Notes: generated from the sequence alone by a model not told the origin. Shown: positions 35,337-46,105, numbered from the stretch's first letter. The stretch: 64,000 bases of DNA from Anticarsia gemmatalis (GCF_050436995.1 NC_134756.1:3038001-3102000); one strand, 5' to 3'. Program-made: numbers and translations.

Positions 35337-36461
35337 ATGGCAACAAATGAGCCAACAAATACAATTCAACTTATTCCTAAGGAAATTCAAGCGATTATCC
35401 CACGCTTTGATGGCGACGGGAAATTGTTAAACTTATTTATAACTAAATGTGAATATGTAATTAAGTCATTTAGAGGGGAAAACAATCCCGCTCAAGATAT
35501 CTATTTATATCACTGCATTACCAGCAGATTAATAGGCAAAGCGGCCATATTAATTAGTGAAAGAGAAAATGTGTTCTCATGGGAGGAGTTAAAAAGATTA
35601 TTTGTACAGCATTTTGGCGATCCACGCACTGAAGCCTGTATTGCCATAGAACTAGAGAATCTTAAGATAAAACAAGGAGAAACGTATATTGAGTTCTGCC
35701 ATAGAATCCAGAATATAAGATCATCTTTAATATCTAAAGTCAACCTCTTAACTGACGAAGGTATCAAAGCAGTTAAGTATATTATATACAACAATACCGC
35801 GTTAAACGTATTTTTATATAACTTACCCGAGGAAATGCTTCGATTCGTAAGATTGAACAAATGCACCTCGCTGGAAAGTGCACTAAGTGTCGTAACAGAG
35901 GAGGTCAATTTCCAAACGCAATATCAATCTAAAAATAAATCGAACCATAAACCATTGCAATCTAAACCTTTCATACCAACGCCACAAAGTCAATTTAAAT
36001 TCGGCATAAATAATAATATTCCACAAAACTCTCAGCATAAGACATTCCCTAATCTATTTAATAGAAATAATCCCGTTAATAACCAAATGAGATTCCCTCA
36101 GCCTAACAAGTTAGGACAACCTAATCAATTCCGTCACCCGCAACAACAATTGCCTAGAGCAGTTAATAATTATAAACAAAGCGGATTTTTCAAACAAAAT
36201 CCCAATCAGCAATTTAAATTCGGGATACCAAATCAATTAAATCAGAATCGTTTCCCGCAAAATACAACACCTAAGCCTAACACGGACGTCTCCATGCGAA
36301 CGGCAGTAAAACAAAATAACATAGACGAATATGAGGATTATGAAACATATAACGAATGCATAGATATGGACGATCAGGAAATGTACGAAAATTACGTAGA
36401 GTCTGAGGAAAATGAGGAAAATTTTACCATAGAAGCCTCACCGGACGATCACCGGAAATAA
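35337..36461 (+). CDS. gag: Gag structural protein
   Basis: A 374-residue protein that would form the particle core in the cytoplasm. Residues 1-190 are a gag-like helical region with an RLIGKA segment and a WEELK-LF-FGDP block typical of retroelement gag. Residues about 195-330 are an asparagine/glutamine/proline-rich linker with a duplicated QFKFGI phrase. The last 45 residues are strongly acidic. No CCHC zinc knuckle is present, as usual for errantiviruses. The start at 35337 is the first ATG after the leader repeats. It overlaps the pol frame by 46 bases. The frame is complete. Confidence 0.93.
   Translation: MATNEPTNTIQLIPKEIQAIIPRFDGDGKLLNLFITKCEYVIKSFRGENNPAQDIYLYHCITSRLIGKAAILISERENVFSWEELKRLFVQHFGDPRTEACIAIELENLKIKQGETYIEFCHRIQNIRSSLISKVNLLTDEGIKAVKYIIYNNTALNVFLYNLPEEMLRFVRLNKCTSLESALSVVTEEVNFQTQYQSKNKSNHKPLQSKPFIPTPQSQFKFGINNNIPQNSQHKTFPNLFNRNNPVNNQMRFPQPNKLGQPNQFRHPQQQLPRAVNNYKQSGFFKQNPNQQFKFGIPNQLNQNRFPQNTTPKPNTDVSMRTAVKQNNIDEYEDYETYNECIDMDDQEMYENYVESEENEENFTIEASPDDHRK
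36416..36461 (+). promoter_or_regulatory. gag-pol overlap with candidate -1 slippery heptamer
   Basis: In the gag frame A AAT TTT lies at 36419-36425, fitting the X XXY YYZ rule, and is the only such heptamer I see in the 46-base overlap. The pol frame is closed by TGA at 36413-36415 immediately upstream, so the shift must occur within this span. A short CCGG...CCGG pairing downstream is the only nearby structure seen. Confidence 0.6.
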
Positions 36462-38388
36462 TCAATTTAAACTATTCGCAAGCTCATAGACTACCTCATA
36501 TTGAAATACCAGAACTAGACGCTATTTTTATGATCGATACTGGCAGTACGCGTTCTTTCATAAATCCGGAAAAAATAAATGAATATTTCCCTTATAATAC
36601 GTATGAAGAGCCTTTCCAAGTGGTTAGCACACATGGTTGTAGCCGACACACGGAAGTAGCAAATATACCGCTTACGGAAACCTTTCAAACAGATCTTACT
36701 CATAAGTTTTTCGTTTATAAAGTTGACAAAGACTATGACGGTCTAATAGGCATAGATTTGCTAAAACAATTAGATGCTAACATTGACATGAAAAACCAAA
36801 TATTACGAACAAATACCACCGAAATACCAATTCTTTATTATGAACACTTTAAAATAAATATTCCCAGGCGTTCTGAAGTCAAAGTAAAATTACCTACAAC
36901 AGTAGAAAATGGCGAAGCTATTATCCCATTTACGGAATTCTGTTCAGGCGTTCGAACACCAGACGCAATGATAACATGTAAAGATTTTTATGCAGAAACA
37001 ATCATACAAAACCTCAATAATAAAGACGTTCTAATAACACTAGAAAAACCATTGTTAGTCCACCCATTAACAGAATCACTTAAAGTAACTACGACAAATC
37101 ATAACTTGAATTATAGTCAAACAAATTCAATATTAGAAGCTAATTTAAAAAAGTTACGTTTAGAACATTTAAATAACGAAGAGAGAACCTGTATTCAAAA
37201 CCTATGTCTAGAATATAAAGATATATTTTATTGCGAAGAAATCCCCTTGTCTTTTACCAACCAAGTAAAACATAAAATACGCACAAGCAACGAGGACCCT
37301 ATATATATAAGACCTTATAGACAACCTCCAACAGAAAACGAAGAAATTAGGAAACAAGTACAGAAATTATTAGATAATAATGTAATAACTGAATCTCATT
37401 CCCCTTGGAGTGCCCCTGTACATCTTGTCCCTAAAAAATTAGACGCTTCAGGTGAACAAAAATACCGAATGGTAATAGATTACAGACGTTTAAACGAAAT
37501 TACGGTCGATGATAAGTATCCTCTCCCAAATATTACAGATCTTTTTGACAAATTAGGTAAAGCTACGTATTTTACTACGCTAGATCTTGCTAGTGGCTAT
37601 CATCAAATAGAAGTAGAGCCTTCTGATAGACAGAAAACAGCCTTTACAACCCAATCTGGTCACTATGAATTTAAGAGAATGCCCTTTGGTTTAAAGACAG
37701 CTCCAGCTACATTTCAACGAGCTATGGACAATGTTCTTAAAGGACTACAAGGAATGCATTGTCTAGTCTATTTAGATGACATCCTAGTCTTTTCTAATAG
37801 CTTACAAAATCACATAGAAAAGCTCAGAAAAATATTCGACAGACTTAGACAGACAAACTTAAAAGTTACGTTAGATAAGTGCGAGTTCTTAAGAAAAGAA
37901 GTACTTTACTTAGGACACACTCTTTCTAAAGATGGACTCAAACCGAACCAAGATAAAATTAAAGCAGTTTTAAATTTCCCTATTCCTAAAACTCCTACGG
38001 AGATAAAAAGCTTTTTAGGTTTAATAGGCTATTACCGTAAATTCATCAAAGATTTCTCTAAGATCACACAACCTCTCACAAATTGTTTAAAGAAAGGTAG
38101 AAAAATCGTACATACTCAGGAATTCGTAAACGCATTCGAAAAATGTAAAGAAATATTAACAAACGCCCCACTTTTACAATTCCCTGATTTTAGTAAACCA
38201 TTTTTATTGACAACTGACGCATCAAACTACGCAGTAGGAGCAGTATTGTCACAAGGCCCAATTGGTAGCGATAAACCAATAGCATATGCAAGTCGAACAT
38301 TAAATGACGCCGAAACGCGCTATAGTACTATTGAAAAGGAACTACTTGCAATAGTTTGGGCATGCAAACATTTCAGACCTTATTTATA
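36416..38388 (+). CDS. pol: Pol, N-terminal part (protease, RT, start of RNase H), cut by LINE
   Basis: Enzyme polyprotein that would cleave Gag-Pol and copy element RNA to DNA. The frame is open from 36416, just after a TGA, and lies in the -1 frame relative to gag; there is no suitable early ATG, so expression by frameshift is expected. The aspartic protease motif DTGS is at 36536. The reverse transcriptase has the LDLASGYHQ and YLDD (37769-37780) motifs, and is followed by the thumb region and an RNase H N-terminus (TTDAS, ELLAIVW). The frame stops at 38387 only because of the LINE inserted after 38388. Pol frame and phase resume beyond the LINE at 41203, so no other damage is apparent. 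Confidence 0.93.
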
Positions 38389-41196
38389 ATAATAATAATA
38401 ATAATAAAGCTTTATTTTCAGACCAGGTCCATAAGGTTTTTACATCCATAAATATACAATTATTATACATATATTAATATTATAACAAATAACTAAGTGG
38501 AACATTATTATTAATCTAATTATACATACATATATAGGTAAAATACTTATTTTCTATACTGAAATGACGACCGGTGGGTCGTCATCCAGTGCCACATTAT
38601 GGGACTGTCCATTCTACCTGCGACAATCGCTACAAGGCTATTGGGGCTATCGCGCACTCGCCGCATCAGGGACGCAATTCTAGATCTTAATAGAGAATTG
38701 AAATCGGGAACGCCGGCCTCAGCGAACATCCCCGACGCACTGCAAAAGCGCGGTAGCCCCAACATCACCCGGAAGGCGTTGTTGTACTGGATGCGCAGAG
38801 CGCTGATCGCGCCTTGTGTATAACCAACCCACAGGGCGCACGTGTACAACGATTGGCAATAGGCTCGGAACAATGTTATTTTGACATCTTTTGTACAGCG
38901 CGCGAACCTGCGAGCCAGCATATTACACCTGACCGCCAACGCTCTGCGTTCCCTCTCTATGTCAACATCGTCTGACAACTTCTCAGTAACCCAGTGTCCC
39001 AGGTACTTGAACCGAGTGACCCTATTGAGCTGCACCCCTCCCAAAGTTACCGATGGGACAGGTTCATAGGTTTTATTGTTAGATTTAAATATTAAAAGTT
39101 CACTCTTTGTTGCATTGTACCTGAGACCATGGGCCACCGCATAGTCCTCACAAATATTGAGCAGCCTTCTTAGTGCACTGATCGATGGGCTCAGCAACAC
39201 CATATCATCCGCGTAACTGATGTTATTGACGCATTGACCATCTATAGAGCATCCAACGTTGGTGTTACTGAGCTCACATATCAGCCGGTTGACATAGAGG
39301 TTGAAAAGCCTGGGTGAACTAAGCCCCCCCTGTCTCACCCCGCACTCTAATCTATATTCGTTAGACATTGCACCATCCCATTTCACAAAGTTGCTTTGGT
39401 TGTTGTACCAATATTTAAGTAAACAAATGACCTCTGTTGGAACTTTGGTATCATGTGAGAGCTTATGCCATAGTAGATCATACGAGACTAGGTCAAAAGC
39501 CCTGGAAAGGTCTAGGAAGCATGCATACACCGGTGTTTTCCTATTGGTATAATATTGGACAGTATGTTTGAGACAGAGGATCGCCGTTTCAGTAGACAAT
39601 TGTGGTCTAAAACCAAATTGGGCATCATGTAAAGTAATGTAATTGTCCAACTGTCTATCAATCATACTGTCCAACACCTTAGCCACGATGGTTGCCAAAG
39701 AAATGGGCCTGTAATTATTTTTATCACTCGTATCTCCGGTCTTGTTCTTAATTATTGGTACTACAATAGTTTTCATAAGTGCCTCGGGAAGATACGAGTG
39801 ACTTATACACAGATCAAATAGCAAAGATAACACTCTAGCGATGTGTTTACCGGCGTACCGCAGATGCTCTATACTTAACCCATCGTGGCCTGGCGATTTG
39901 CCTCTTTTCAAAGATCTTATGACAGAACGTATTTCCTTAGTTGTAAACCTAATCGGTGTGCTTCCCGACCACGCCATAGCTTCCGACCTATCCTCGGATG
40001 GACCCAGAGAAGATTCTACTTTAAAATTAGTTTTAAACAAGTTCGCAATATCTGTCGGGTTACTAATGCCGTCAACACTCACTGGCAGGCTCAATCTATG
40101 ATTCAAGCTATTTGTTGCCTTCCAAAAACTACCAAAATGCTTGTCTTCATGATAACCCGCAATTACGTTCATTCTTACTTGATCAACATTATTTTGCGAC
40201 CATTTTAGCTTGTCTTTAAATATTTTTCGACTATTACACATACATTCATATAGCGGTCCCGTCCTAGGCTTACCCGATCTCACCCATGCTAGGAAATCAG
40301 ATCGAGCCTGCCTGTGCGCGTCTTTTACATATCTGTTCCAGCCAGTTTTGTGACGCTTTTTGCGCTTACTTTCTCTATTATAGCTGACAGTTGCAGCTTC
40401 ACAAAGACTGTTAACTATGTCTTGGTACATTGTGTCTAATACTATTCTATGCTCTAGTTTCTTACACCTAGTATCACAGCACTTTGTAAATTCTATTGGA
40501 AAATCTATTTCTCTAAGTTTCTTATTACATATTTTTGTATATAAATCTATTTGCAAAGAGTCTCTGGTCCCCCATATGACCTTATTGTTGTAAGACAGAT
40601 GAGGTGATAATTTAGGATTCAACATGCCTATATTGCATTCTATTAAGAGTGGTAAATGATCAGACCACGAGACGTCATAAAGTACCTTAATGTTTTTAAT
40701 AGTCCGCCAAGCCGCATTTGTTACTACACAATGGTCTAACCAACTAGTCGTTCCATGAGCCTCACTTATGTACGTATACGTGTCCGAATCAATACCGAGT
40801 AAGGTGACGTCCGCGCATTGCCACTGTACCTCGTTCGAAAAATGTGCCAGTTCCTTACCGAAAAAACTCGTGGGTTGTGCGTTAAAATCCCCCAACATAA
40901 AAACTGCATCCACGTCACTACTCTCAATAATAGCATTAATTTCACCTAAACACTCCACAAACTCACTAAGATTATTCACTGATTCAACTGGCATGTATAC
41001 TGAGAACACTAAAAACGATCTATTGCCCGTATTCACTTTTATTGCAATGAGACGCATGTTAATACACTGAACGCAAGACACGGACTCAAACGCAGCTTTA
41101 CGCCACAGAAGTGCAACTCCTCCGTACGGTCGTCCTCGAAGGATGCCTGCCGACGTGTCCACAGCTGATTTCCCGACGTAGTCGAAGTTGTAAAAG
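38389..41196 (-). mobile_element. 5'-truncated non-LTR retrotransposon (LINE) inserted in pol
   Basis: Inserted antisense to the errantivirus, with target duplication TTTATA (38383-38388 and 41197-41202). Its 3' end, on the left, is a run of ATA/ATT triplets (38389-38406) instead of poly(A). Length is 2808 bp. The coding frame is open right to the 5' junction, where it is cut inside the endonuclease domain, so the first ORF and start of the second are missing. It must be younger than the errantivirus insertion. Confidence 0.93.
38547..41195 (-). CDS. LINE endonuclease/reverse transcriptase (5'-partial)
   Basis: Encodes the retrotransposition enzyme. From the truncated 5' end the APE-type endonuclease is seen (GRPYGG, a GDFNAQP motif, SWLDH and SDHLPL), then reverse transcriptase with NYRPISL, GFRP, DLSRAFD, GVRQGG and the catalytic YADD (about 39205-39216). 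A C-terminal region ends with a stop at 38547. There are about 880 codons with no internal stop; the first in-frame GTG is at 41162. No upstream ATG remains, so the natural start is lost. It belongs to the APE-type CR1/Jockey group, with wording reminiscent of Rex1/Daphne-like elements, but the clade is not certain. Frames on the other strand here are shadows. Confidence 0.92.
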   Translation of the reverse strand, partial: FYNFDYVGKSAVDTSAGILRGRPYGGVALLWRKAAFESVSCVQCINMRLIAIKVNTGNRSFLVFSVYMPVESVNNLSEFVECLGEINAIIESSDVDAVFMLGDFNAQPTSFFGKELAHFSNEVQWQCADVTLLGIDSDTYTYISEAHGTTSWLDHCVVTNAAWRTIKNIKVLYDVSWSDHLPLLIECNIGMLNPKLSPHLSYNNKVIWGTRDSLQIDLYTKICNKKLREIDFPIEFTKCCDTRCKKLEHRIVLDTMYQDIVNSLCEAATVSYNRESKRKKRHKTGWNRYVKDAHRQARSDFLAWVRSGKPRTGPLYECMCNSRKIFKDKLKWSQNNVDQVRMNVIAGYHEDKHFGSFWKATNSLNHRLSLPVSVDGISNPTDIANLFKTNFKVESSLGPSEDRSEAMAWSGSTPIRFTTKEIRSVIRSLKRGKSPGHDGLSIEHLRYAGKHIARVLSLLFDLCISHSYLPEALMKTIVVPIIKNKTGDTSDKNNYRPISLATIVAKVLDSMIDRQLDNYITLHDAQFGFRPQLSTETAILCLKHTVQYYTNRKTPVYACFLDLSRAFDLVSYDLLWHKLSHDTKVPTEVICLLKYWYNNQSNFVKWDGAMSNEYRLECGVRQGGLSSPRLFNLYVNRLICELSNTNVGCSIDGQCVNNISYADDMVLLSPSISALRRLLNICEDYAVAHGLRYNATKSELLIFKSNNKTYEPVPSVTLGGVQLNRVTRFKYLGHWVTEKLSDDVDIERERRALAVRCNMLARRFARCTKDVKITLFRAYCQSLYTCALWVGYTQGAISALRIQYNNAFRVMLGLPRFCSASGMFAEAGVPDFNSLLRSRIASLMRRVRDSPNSLVAIVAGRMDSPIMWHWMTTHRSSFQYRK

Positions 41197-41202
41197 TTTA
41201 TA

Positions 41203-42961
41203 TGGTAAAAAATTCATTATACTTAGTGATCATAGACCTTTAGTTTGGTTACACACGTTTAAAGAACCAGGCAGTCGTTTAACTCGATGGAGATTAAGAC
41301 TAGATGAGTATGATTATGATATTAAATACAAACCAGGTAAACAAAACGGAAACGCTGACGCACTTTCACGTATTAAAATAAACGCGATTGATAAAGATAA
41401 TATGTCAACCCAAGTAAATTCCCCCGATACAATAGTTATTTCGGACGATGAGGAAATAAGATCAAGAAAATCGACATATTCTATACCATCTGTTGACAGC
41501 CAAACTGTCACAGCATCCGAAAAGGACAACTCAACACTTGCTACAGTACATTCTGAAGAGAATACCGACTCTTCCGACTTACCGATATTAGATGAAGCAA
41601 TCGATACAAAACCAAACCAAATACTTATATATACATGGAATAGAAATGAACTAACTGTTAAAGATCTATCGCGCGACAAACAGAAAGTATTAGAAGTTCA
41701 CATGCCAATAGATAATTTAGAGATAATTAAACAATTTCTTAAAGAATACATTAGACCTAAAATCAAACATTTTATTTACTTTGAAGACCACAGACATCGC
41801 GAGTCGTTTACAAATATTATAACACAATTGTTTAAAAAGGACTCAATTAAAATATTCGAATGCACTAAGCGTGTAGTTTACGTCGAAGACGAGAATGAAC
41901 AACGTCAGATTGTATTGAAATACCATAAAGGTAAGACATGTCACAGAGGCATTAAAGAGACAATAGCACATCTCAAGAGAACTTACTACTGGAATAACCT
42001 ACACGAAACTGTCGCAAGCATCATAAATGCATGCGAACCGTGTAAACTCATGAAATACGACAGAAAACCAATAAAACCGGAACTCCAATTAACTCAAACG
42101 CAATCAAAACCTTTCGAAGAGATATTTATAGATATATTTTCAATCGAAAACACTTACTTTTTAACAATTATCGATGCATTCAGTAAATTAGGACAAGCCT
42201 TCGAAATCTCAAGCAGAAATACACCGGAAATAATTAGAGCGCTAATTAAATACTTCTCGTTTTACGGAATACCACAACGCATTAGCTCAGATCCCGGAAC
42301 GGAATTTAATAATAACCTATTGAAGGAAATGTTATCATTCTACAAAATAGACTTACACATAGGAACACCCCATAATCCAAATTCCATGGGTTTAGTTGAA
42401 AGATTCCATTCAACAATTACGGAAATATACAGACTAGCTAAGTACGAACGGAAGATAACAGACGCAGCATCCGTCATGACTTACGCTATTATCTCATACA
42501 ACCAATCTATACACTCTTCAACAGGTCTTACACCTTTCGAAATAGTCTTCGGACATACCGAATCATCGGACGCATTTAACATAGACTTTAATAAACAATA
42601 TATCCAACAATTAGTCCAAGAACACGCGAAACGCACAAAATATTTATATAAATACCTAACTGACAAAATGATCGACTCTAAAACTAAAATAAAGGAAAAA
42701 CGTGGTGGTGAGACAAAATTCAACATCAAGAAAGGAGATAAAGTTTATGTAAAAGGCGTTAATATTAGGCGCAGTAAAGATAAACCTCGATACCAGAAAG
42801 CAACAATTACGGGCGAAATAAATCGCAACACTGTCCCAGTAAAAACTAAAAACAGAGACACTAAGGTCGCTATTAAAGACATAAAACGTCCTTCACAGGT
42901 ACATCCTGTCAATGATGACACTAATAATCCAAGGCCGGGCCCTTCAACTTCAACCGATTGA
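41203..42961 (+). CDS. pol: Pol, C-terminal part (rest of RNase H, integrase)
   Basis: Continuation of pol in the same phase after the LINE. It carries the RNase H end (SDHRPL, ADALSR), a serine-rich linker, and then the integrase that would join element DNA to the host genome. The integrase zinc domain has HKGKTCH (about 41924) and CEPC (42032-42043). Catalytic Asp and Glu lie at codons 42131, 42290 and 42398, giving the DD35E spacing. A basic C-terminus follows. The last 50 bases overlap the start of the env frame. The open frame extending upstream to 41111 is LINE sequence read antisense, not pol. Confidence 0.92.
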
Positions 42962-44639
42962 AGACAACCCAGGTATACTTCCTGTGAAAGAAGGCCAAGC
43001 ATCAGTAAGCTTTTATAATTGGGATATAATTAAAATATTAGACTTAGAATTGATTTGCACTAATTTAGACTATAATATTAATAAATATGATGAAATAAAA
43101 TCATATATGATAGATAAGTTAAATAATATATATAATTTAGATGGTAGTATTATCGACGCCGAGCTCCAAGTTCAATACATAATGAATCTTACGCTAGAAA
43201 AGTATAACCAACTTATTCCAAATATTAGAATGAAAAGAGGTTTAATTAACCCGATTGGTTCTATAATTAAAGCAATCACTGGTAACTTAGATAATCAGGA
43301 TGCCATTAGATATGATCAATTAATAAATAACATCCAAAACAAACAAAATACGATCATAAATAAGGTGACTTTAATATCTAAGATGATTGACACCTTTGTC
43401 AATACAACAAATTCCACCAGAAATAATTTCATTATATTAGAAAAAACAATTGAAGAGATTCAGGAAATTCTTAACAGAACACAATATCAAAGGAGCAAGG
43501 AACTTATTATAAATACTTTTAATTTACTTATACATAATTTTCAAATTTTATTAATTAGATTAGACGAAGTCGAGACAGCAGTCGCTTTTAGTAAAATAAA
43601 TATTTTACATCAATCTTTATTGACTACCAATGAACTGTATAATTTACTAAAGAAAATAGAGAAAACAGATAAAGTTATATTCCCTGTAACTATAGATAAT
43701 TTAATTAAGATAGAAAATAGTATAGACATTAAAGCATATGTAAAGGGCAAACGATTAACTTTTATCATGTCAGTACCAATGGTTCAGTCGGACACCTATA
43801 ACTATTTTTCCCTACACCCTTTTCCTATGTATAACCCAAAGCTAAATTTAACTTTCCTTATAACTCCTAAACATTCCTACATCCTTGCGAAGGGATTGAA
43901 AACCGTACCATTATCTCAACCTTGTAAGGAGATAGACCAAGGAAAATTCTTATGTCATGAAGATTATATGTCTGTACAAAATGAAGATAAATGCATCGAA
44001 GATTTGATGAAATTCTCTACACAAATAACGTCGTGTGCACCAATACCAGTCGAATCTTCCGACGTAAAGATCAAAGCTTTACAACCAGACTCCTGGATAA
44101 TCTACACCGGAGTTCATACACTGCTAACAGAATATTGTGAAAACGATATAAGCCAACATAACATTATCGGCACATATATCATAACATTGGACAACGATTG
44201 TAGAATCGAAGTTGGGAAGATAACGCTGAAGAAACAAACACGTCTTCAGGTAGCATCAGTAACGTTCCGCAGTATGCCGAGCATCCACCTGCCCAACATA
44301 GTTCCTCCAAAGGAAACAATGCAGCGCAAAGCGATTAACCTGGATCAAGTAAATATGGAAAACTTGCAGTTTCTTTCCCACGCATTAAAAAGTGAAGTGA
44401 TAACAAGTGAAAAGCCAATAGACATAGTGAATATACACAGTGTTAGTCTAGGAACTATATTAATCTATGTAATCCTAGTTATAATATTTCTTGTTCTTGT
44501 ATACCGTTACAGAGGCAAAATTATGTGTAATCAAAATCATCATCCTAAATTTAACAAAAATTTAAATGACGATTTTGAACTTAAGGAGGGAAGAGTTATG
44601 CATCCTGCTAGGCCTCTACAAACAATAGCAATAGGTTAG
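42912..44639 (+). CDS. env: Env-like fusion glycoprotein
   Basis: Envelope protein resembling the baculovirus F-type proteins carried by insect errantiviruses; it would sit in membranes and mediate fusion. Seen: a furin-type RMKR site at residues 106-109 followed by a GLINPIGS fusion-peptide start, helical heptad-like segments, several NxT/S sites, and one membrane anchor near residues 512-533 with a short cytoplasmic tail. The tail reads through the polypurine tract into the 3' LTR and ends at 44639. The first ATGs give no clear signal peptide, so the true 5' end is probably made by splicing; AG sites such as 42897-42898 are candidates. The frame is uninterrupted. Confidence 0.9.
   Translation: MMTLIIQGRALQLQPIEDNPGILPVKEGQASVSFYNWDIIKILDLELICTNLDYNINKYDEIKSYMIDKLNNIYNLDGSIIDAELQVQYIMNLTLEKYNQLIPNIRMKRGLINPIGSIIKAITGNLDNQDAIRYDQLINNIQNKQNTIINKVTLISKMIDTFVNTTNSTRNNFIILEKTIEEIQEILNRTQYQRSKELIINTFNLLIHNFQILLIRLDEVETAVAFSKINILHQSLLTTNELYNLLKKIEKTDKVIFPVTIDNLIKIENSIDIKAYVKGKRLTFIMSVPMVQSDTYNYFSLHPFPMYNPKLNLTFLITPKHSYILAKGLKTVPLSQPCKEIDQGKFLCHEDYMSVQNEDKCIEDLMKFSTQITSCAPIPVESSDVKIKALQPDSWIIYTGVHTLLTEYCENDISQHNIIGTYIITLDNDCRIEVGKITLKKQTRLQVASVTFRSMPSIHLPNIVPPKETMQRKAINLDQVNMENLQFLSHALKSEVITSEKPIDIVNIHSVSLGTILIYVILVIIFLVLVYRYRGKIMCNQNHHPKFNKNLNDDFELKEGRVMHPARPLQTIAIG
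44583..44593 (+). other. polypurine tract
   Basis: AAGGAGGGAAG directly before the 3' LTR, the usual site priming plus-strand DNA synthesis. It lies inside the env frame. Confidence 0.85.
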
Positions 44640-44960
44640 AGAACAATAATCAATGGGTTAGAGTTACGGTGTCAAATGCTAGTTGGTCAATTACTGTAAC
44701 TTTAATGAGCGCCAAAACTATAACCATTTGATTAACGATTACTTGTTCACTGTTAAGACCATTTATGAATACCATGATTGTATGTATCACGCCATAGCGG
44801 ATACCACGTGACTAAAACCACATGTATAAAAGCTTTGTCATTTGTACCATAATCCAGTTCTGTTCCTGTAATTGTCTCGGCTTGATGCTCTGCGAGCACA
44901 CCTTTATTTTAATCAAATAAATATATTTTTTTAAATAAAGTGCTGTCCATTAATTTGACT
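44594..44960 (+). repeat. 3' LTR
   Basis: 367 bp, reading as identical to the 5' LTR. It contains the last 15 codons and stop of env, TATAAAA about 231 bases in, and AATAAA near the end. Followed by the AGGT duplication at 44961-44964. Confidence 0.95.
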
Positions 44961-44964
44961 AGGT

Positions 44965-45764
44965 TGTATTTTAGACAGGTGACTAGTGTCCGCTATTATA
45001 CTACTTGATTATAATTAATTAGCTGACCGCTTGTATGCAAATTGTAGGGTTTATGAATTATCGATATTTGAGAATTTTATTGTGTTTATGTACGGTCAGC
45101 GTTAAAAATTGGTATAAACAGTCATATTTTCCAATGCGTTTTTATAAATCTAATGAAAGAATTAAAAATAGCAAATAAAATCACTGCCTATTGTTTGTTG
45201 ACCAGTAGCAACTGTAATTGTAATATTTTTACTTTGAAAAGGTATATATAAGTATCGAAAATGCGACATGTTTAATTGTACACCGAAATTTAGTGCGAAG
45301 TTTCGTTTTCGTTAAATTATAGTAGGCCGCTGACCTTATACGAATGAAAAACATCACTAAAATGATCTATGTTTTTCAACCTCCTTTGATGGGAACAAAG
45401 CATGATTGCACGTTACTATTCTATTAGTAAACAGTCTATAAATCATTTCAGTCGTACATCGTCTACGTGATAAATGCACATGACTAATTTTAGGCAACGC
45501 AATTCACTTTCTCCCACATCCTATTCGCCCATCCTACGTGATCGTAGTACTAACTCTTTGACACACTAAACTTGACAGGAAAGTACACGTTTGTTACACT
45601 TTTACAAACAAAGTACGAATTAAATTTGTTTGTATGTTTCAGTAGTATCTTGTATTTTGTATCCTGTACGGTGTTCTAGTTGTGCCTAGTAAAGTAGCAA
45701 GAGACCTAAAGTGTTAGACTCTTACTGCGGTATTTTTATATATTTTTGAATTATATTATCGTGT
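44965..45764. other. non-coding right flank
   Basis: AT-rich; nothing recognised. Confidence 0.5.
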
Positions 45765-46105
45765 CAAAATCACCCTTTTTCGCATAGGGGTAGAGAGAGA
45801 GAGATCAAATAACTTGGTACAATCCTTACAAACTTCTTGAACTTAGTACAATATGTACAGGATCGCTGTTTGCTAGTACTACACACTATGACATGACCTT
45901 TTTTCAATACATCGCCGATATGATCTGTGTATGTAATAGAATGCGAACTTTTTTAGGGCACGTTACAGAATTGCGATCTATTATGGTGAAATGTTTTAAT
46001 ATAGCGTAGAAAAAAAAAATTAAAAGGACTTTGGTCGATCCGGGATTCGACCCCGAGTCCTCATGATCAGCGGTCGTATATACTACCACCTAAACCACAA
46101 TCTAT
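45765..46105 (-). repeat. tRNA-derived SINE (family 2), near full length
   Basis: On the minus strand the head starts GTGGTTTAGGTGGTAGTATA, with the B-box GGTCGAATCCCG, followed by ATCGACCAAAGTCC. The body includes ATTCTGTAACGTGCCC, and the 3' end matches the CTACCCC...GGGTGAT segment at 45768-45800. Acceptor-stem pairing is absent, so it is not a tRNA gene. Confidence 0.65.

Larger units (their letters stand above)
34417..44960 (+). mobile_element. errantivirus (Ty3/gypsy LTR retroelement with env), interrupted by a LINE
   Basis: Order is 5' LTR, primer site, repeat-bearing leader, gag, pol (protease, reverse transcriptase, RNase H, integrase), env, polypurine tract, 3' LTR. The 367-bp LTRs start AGTTATGC and end TTGACT, and by eye read as identical. 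The insertion is flanked by the 4-bp duplication AGGT (34413-34416 and 44961-44964). The primer site complements the tRNA-Ser 3' end. The length of 10,544 bp includes an antisense LINE (38389-41196) that splits pol, leaving about 7.7 kb of element. gag and env are uninterrupted. Features agree with insect errantiviruses: 4-bp duplication, no gag zinc knuckle, env with a furin-type site. As it stands the copy cannot make a whole pol polyprotein. Confidence 0.95.

Noticed and set aside
38599..41070. Plus-strand frames of 62-107 codons across the LINE
   Set aside because: They are antisense shadows of the LINE endonuclease/RT frame.
41111..41202. N-terminal extension of the second pol frame
   Set aside because: It is LINE sequence read on the opposite strand that happens to be open; pol resumes only after the target duplication.
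46020..46105. tRNA gene on the minus strand
   Set aside because: The B-box is good but the acceptor stem does not pair, and a SINE body follows, so it is a SINE head. The same holds at 5.15, 12.5 and 31.4 kb.
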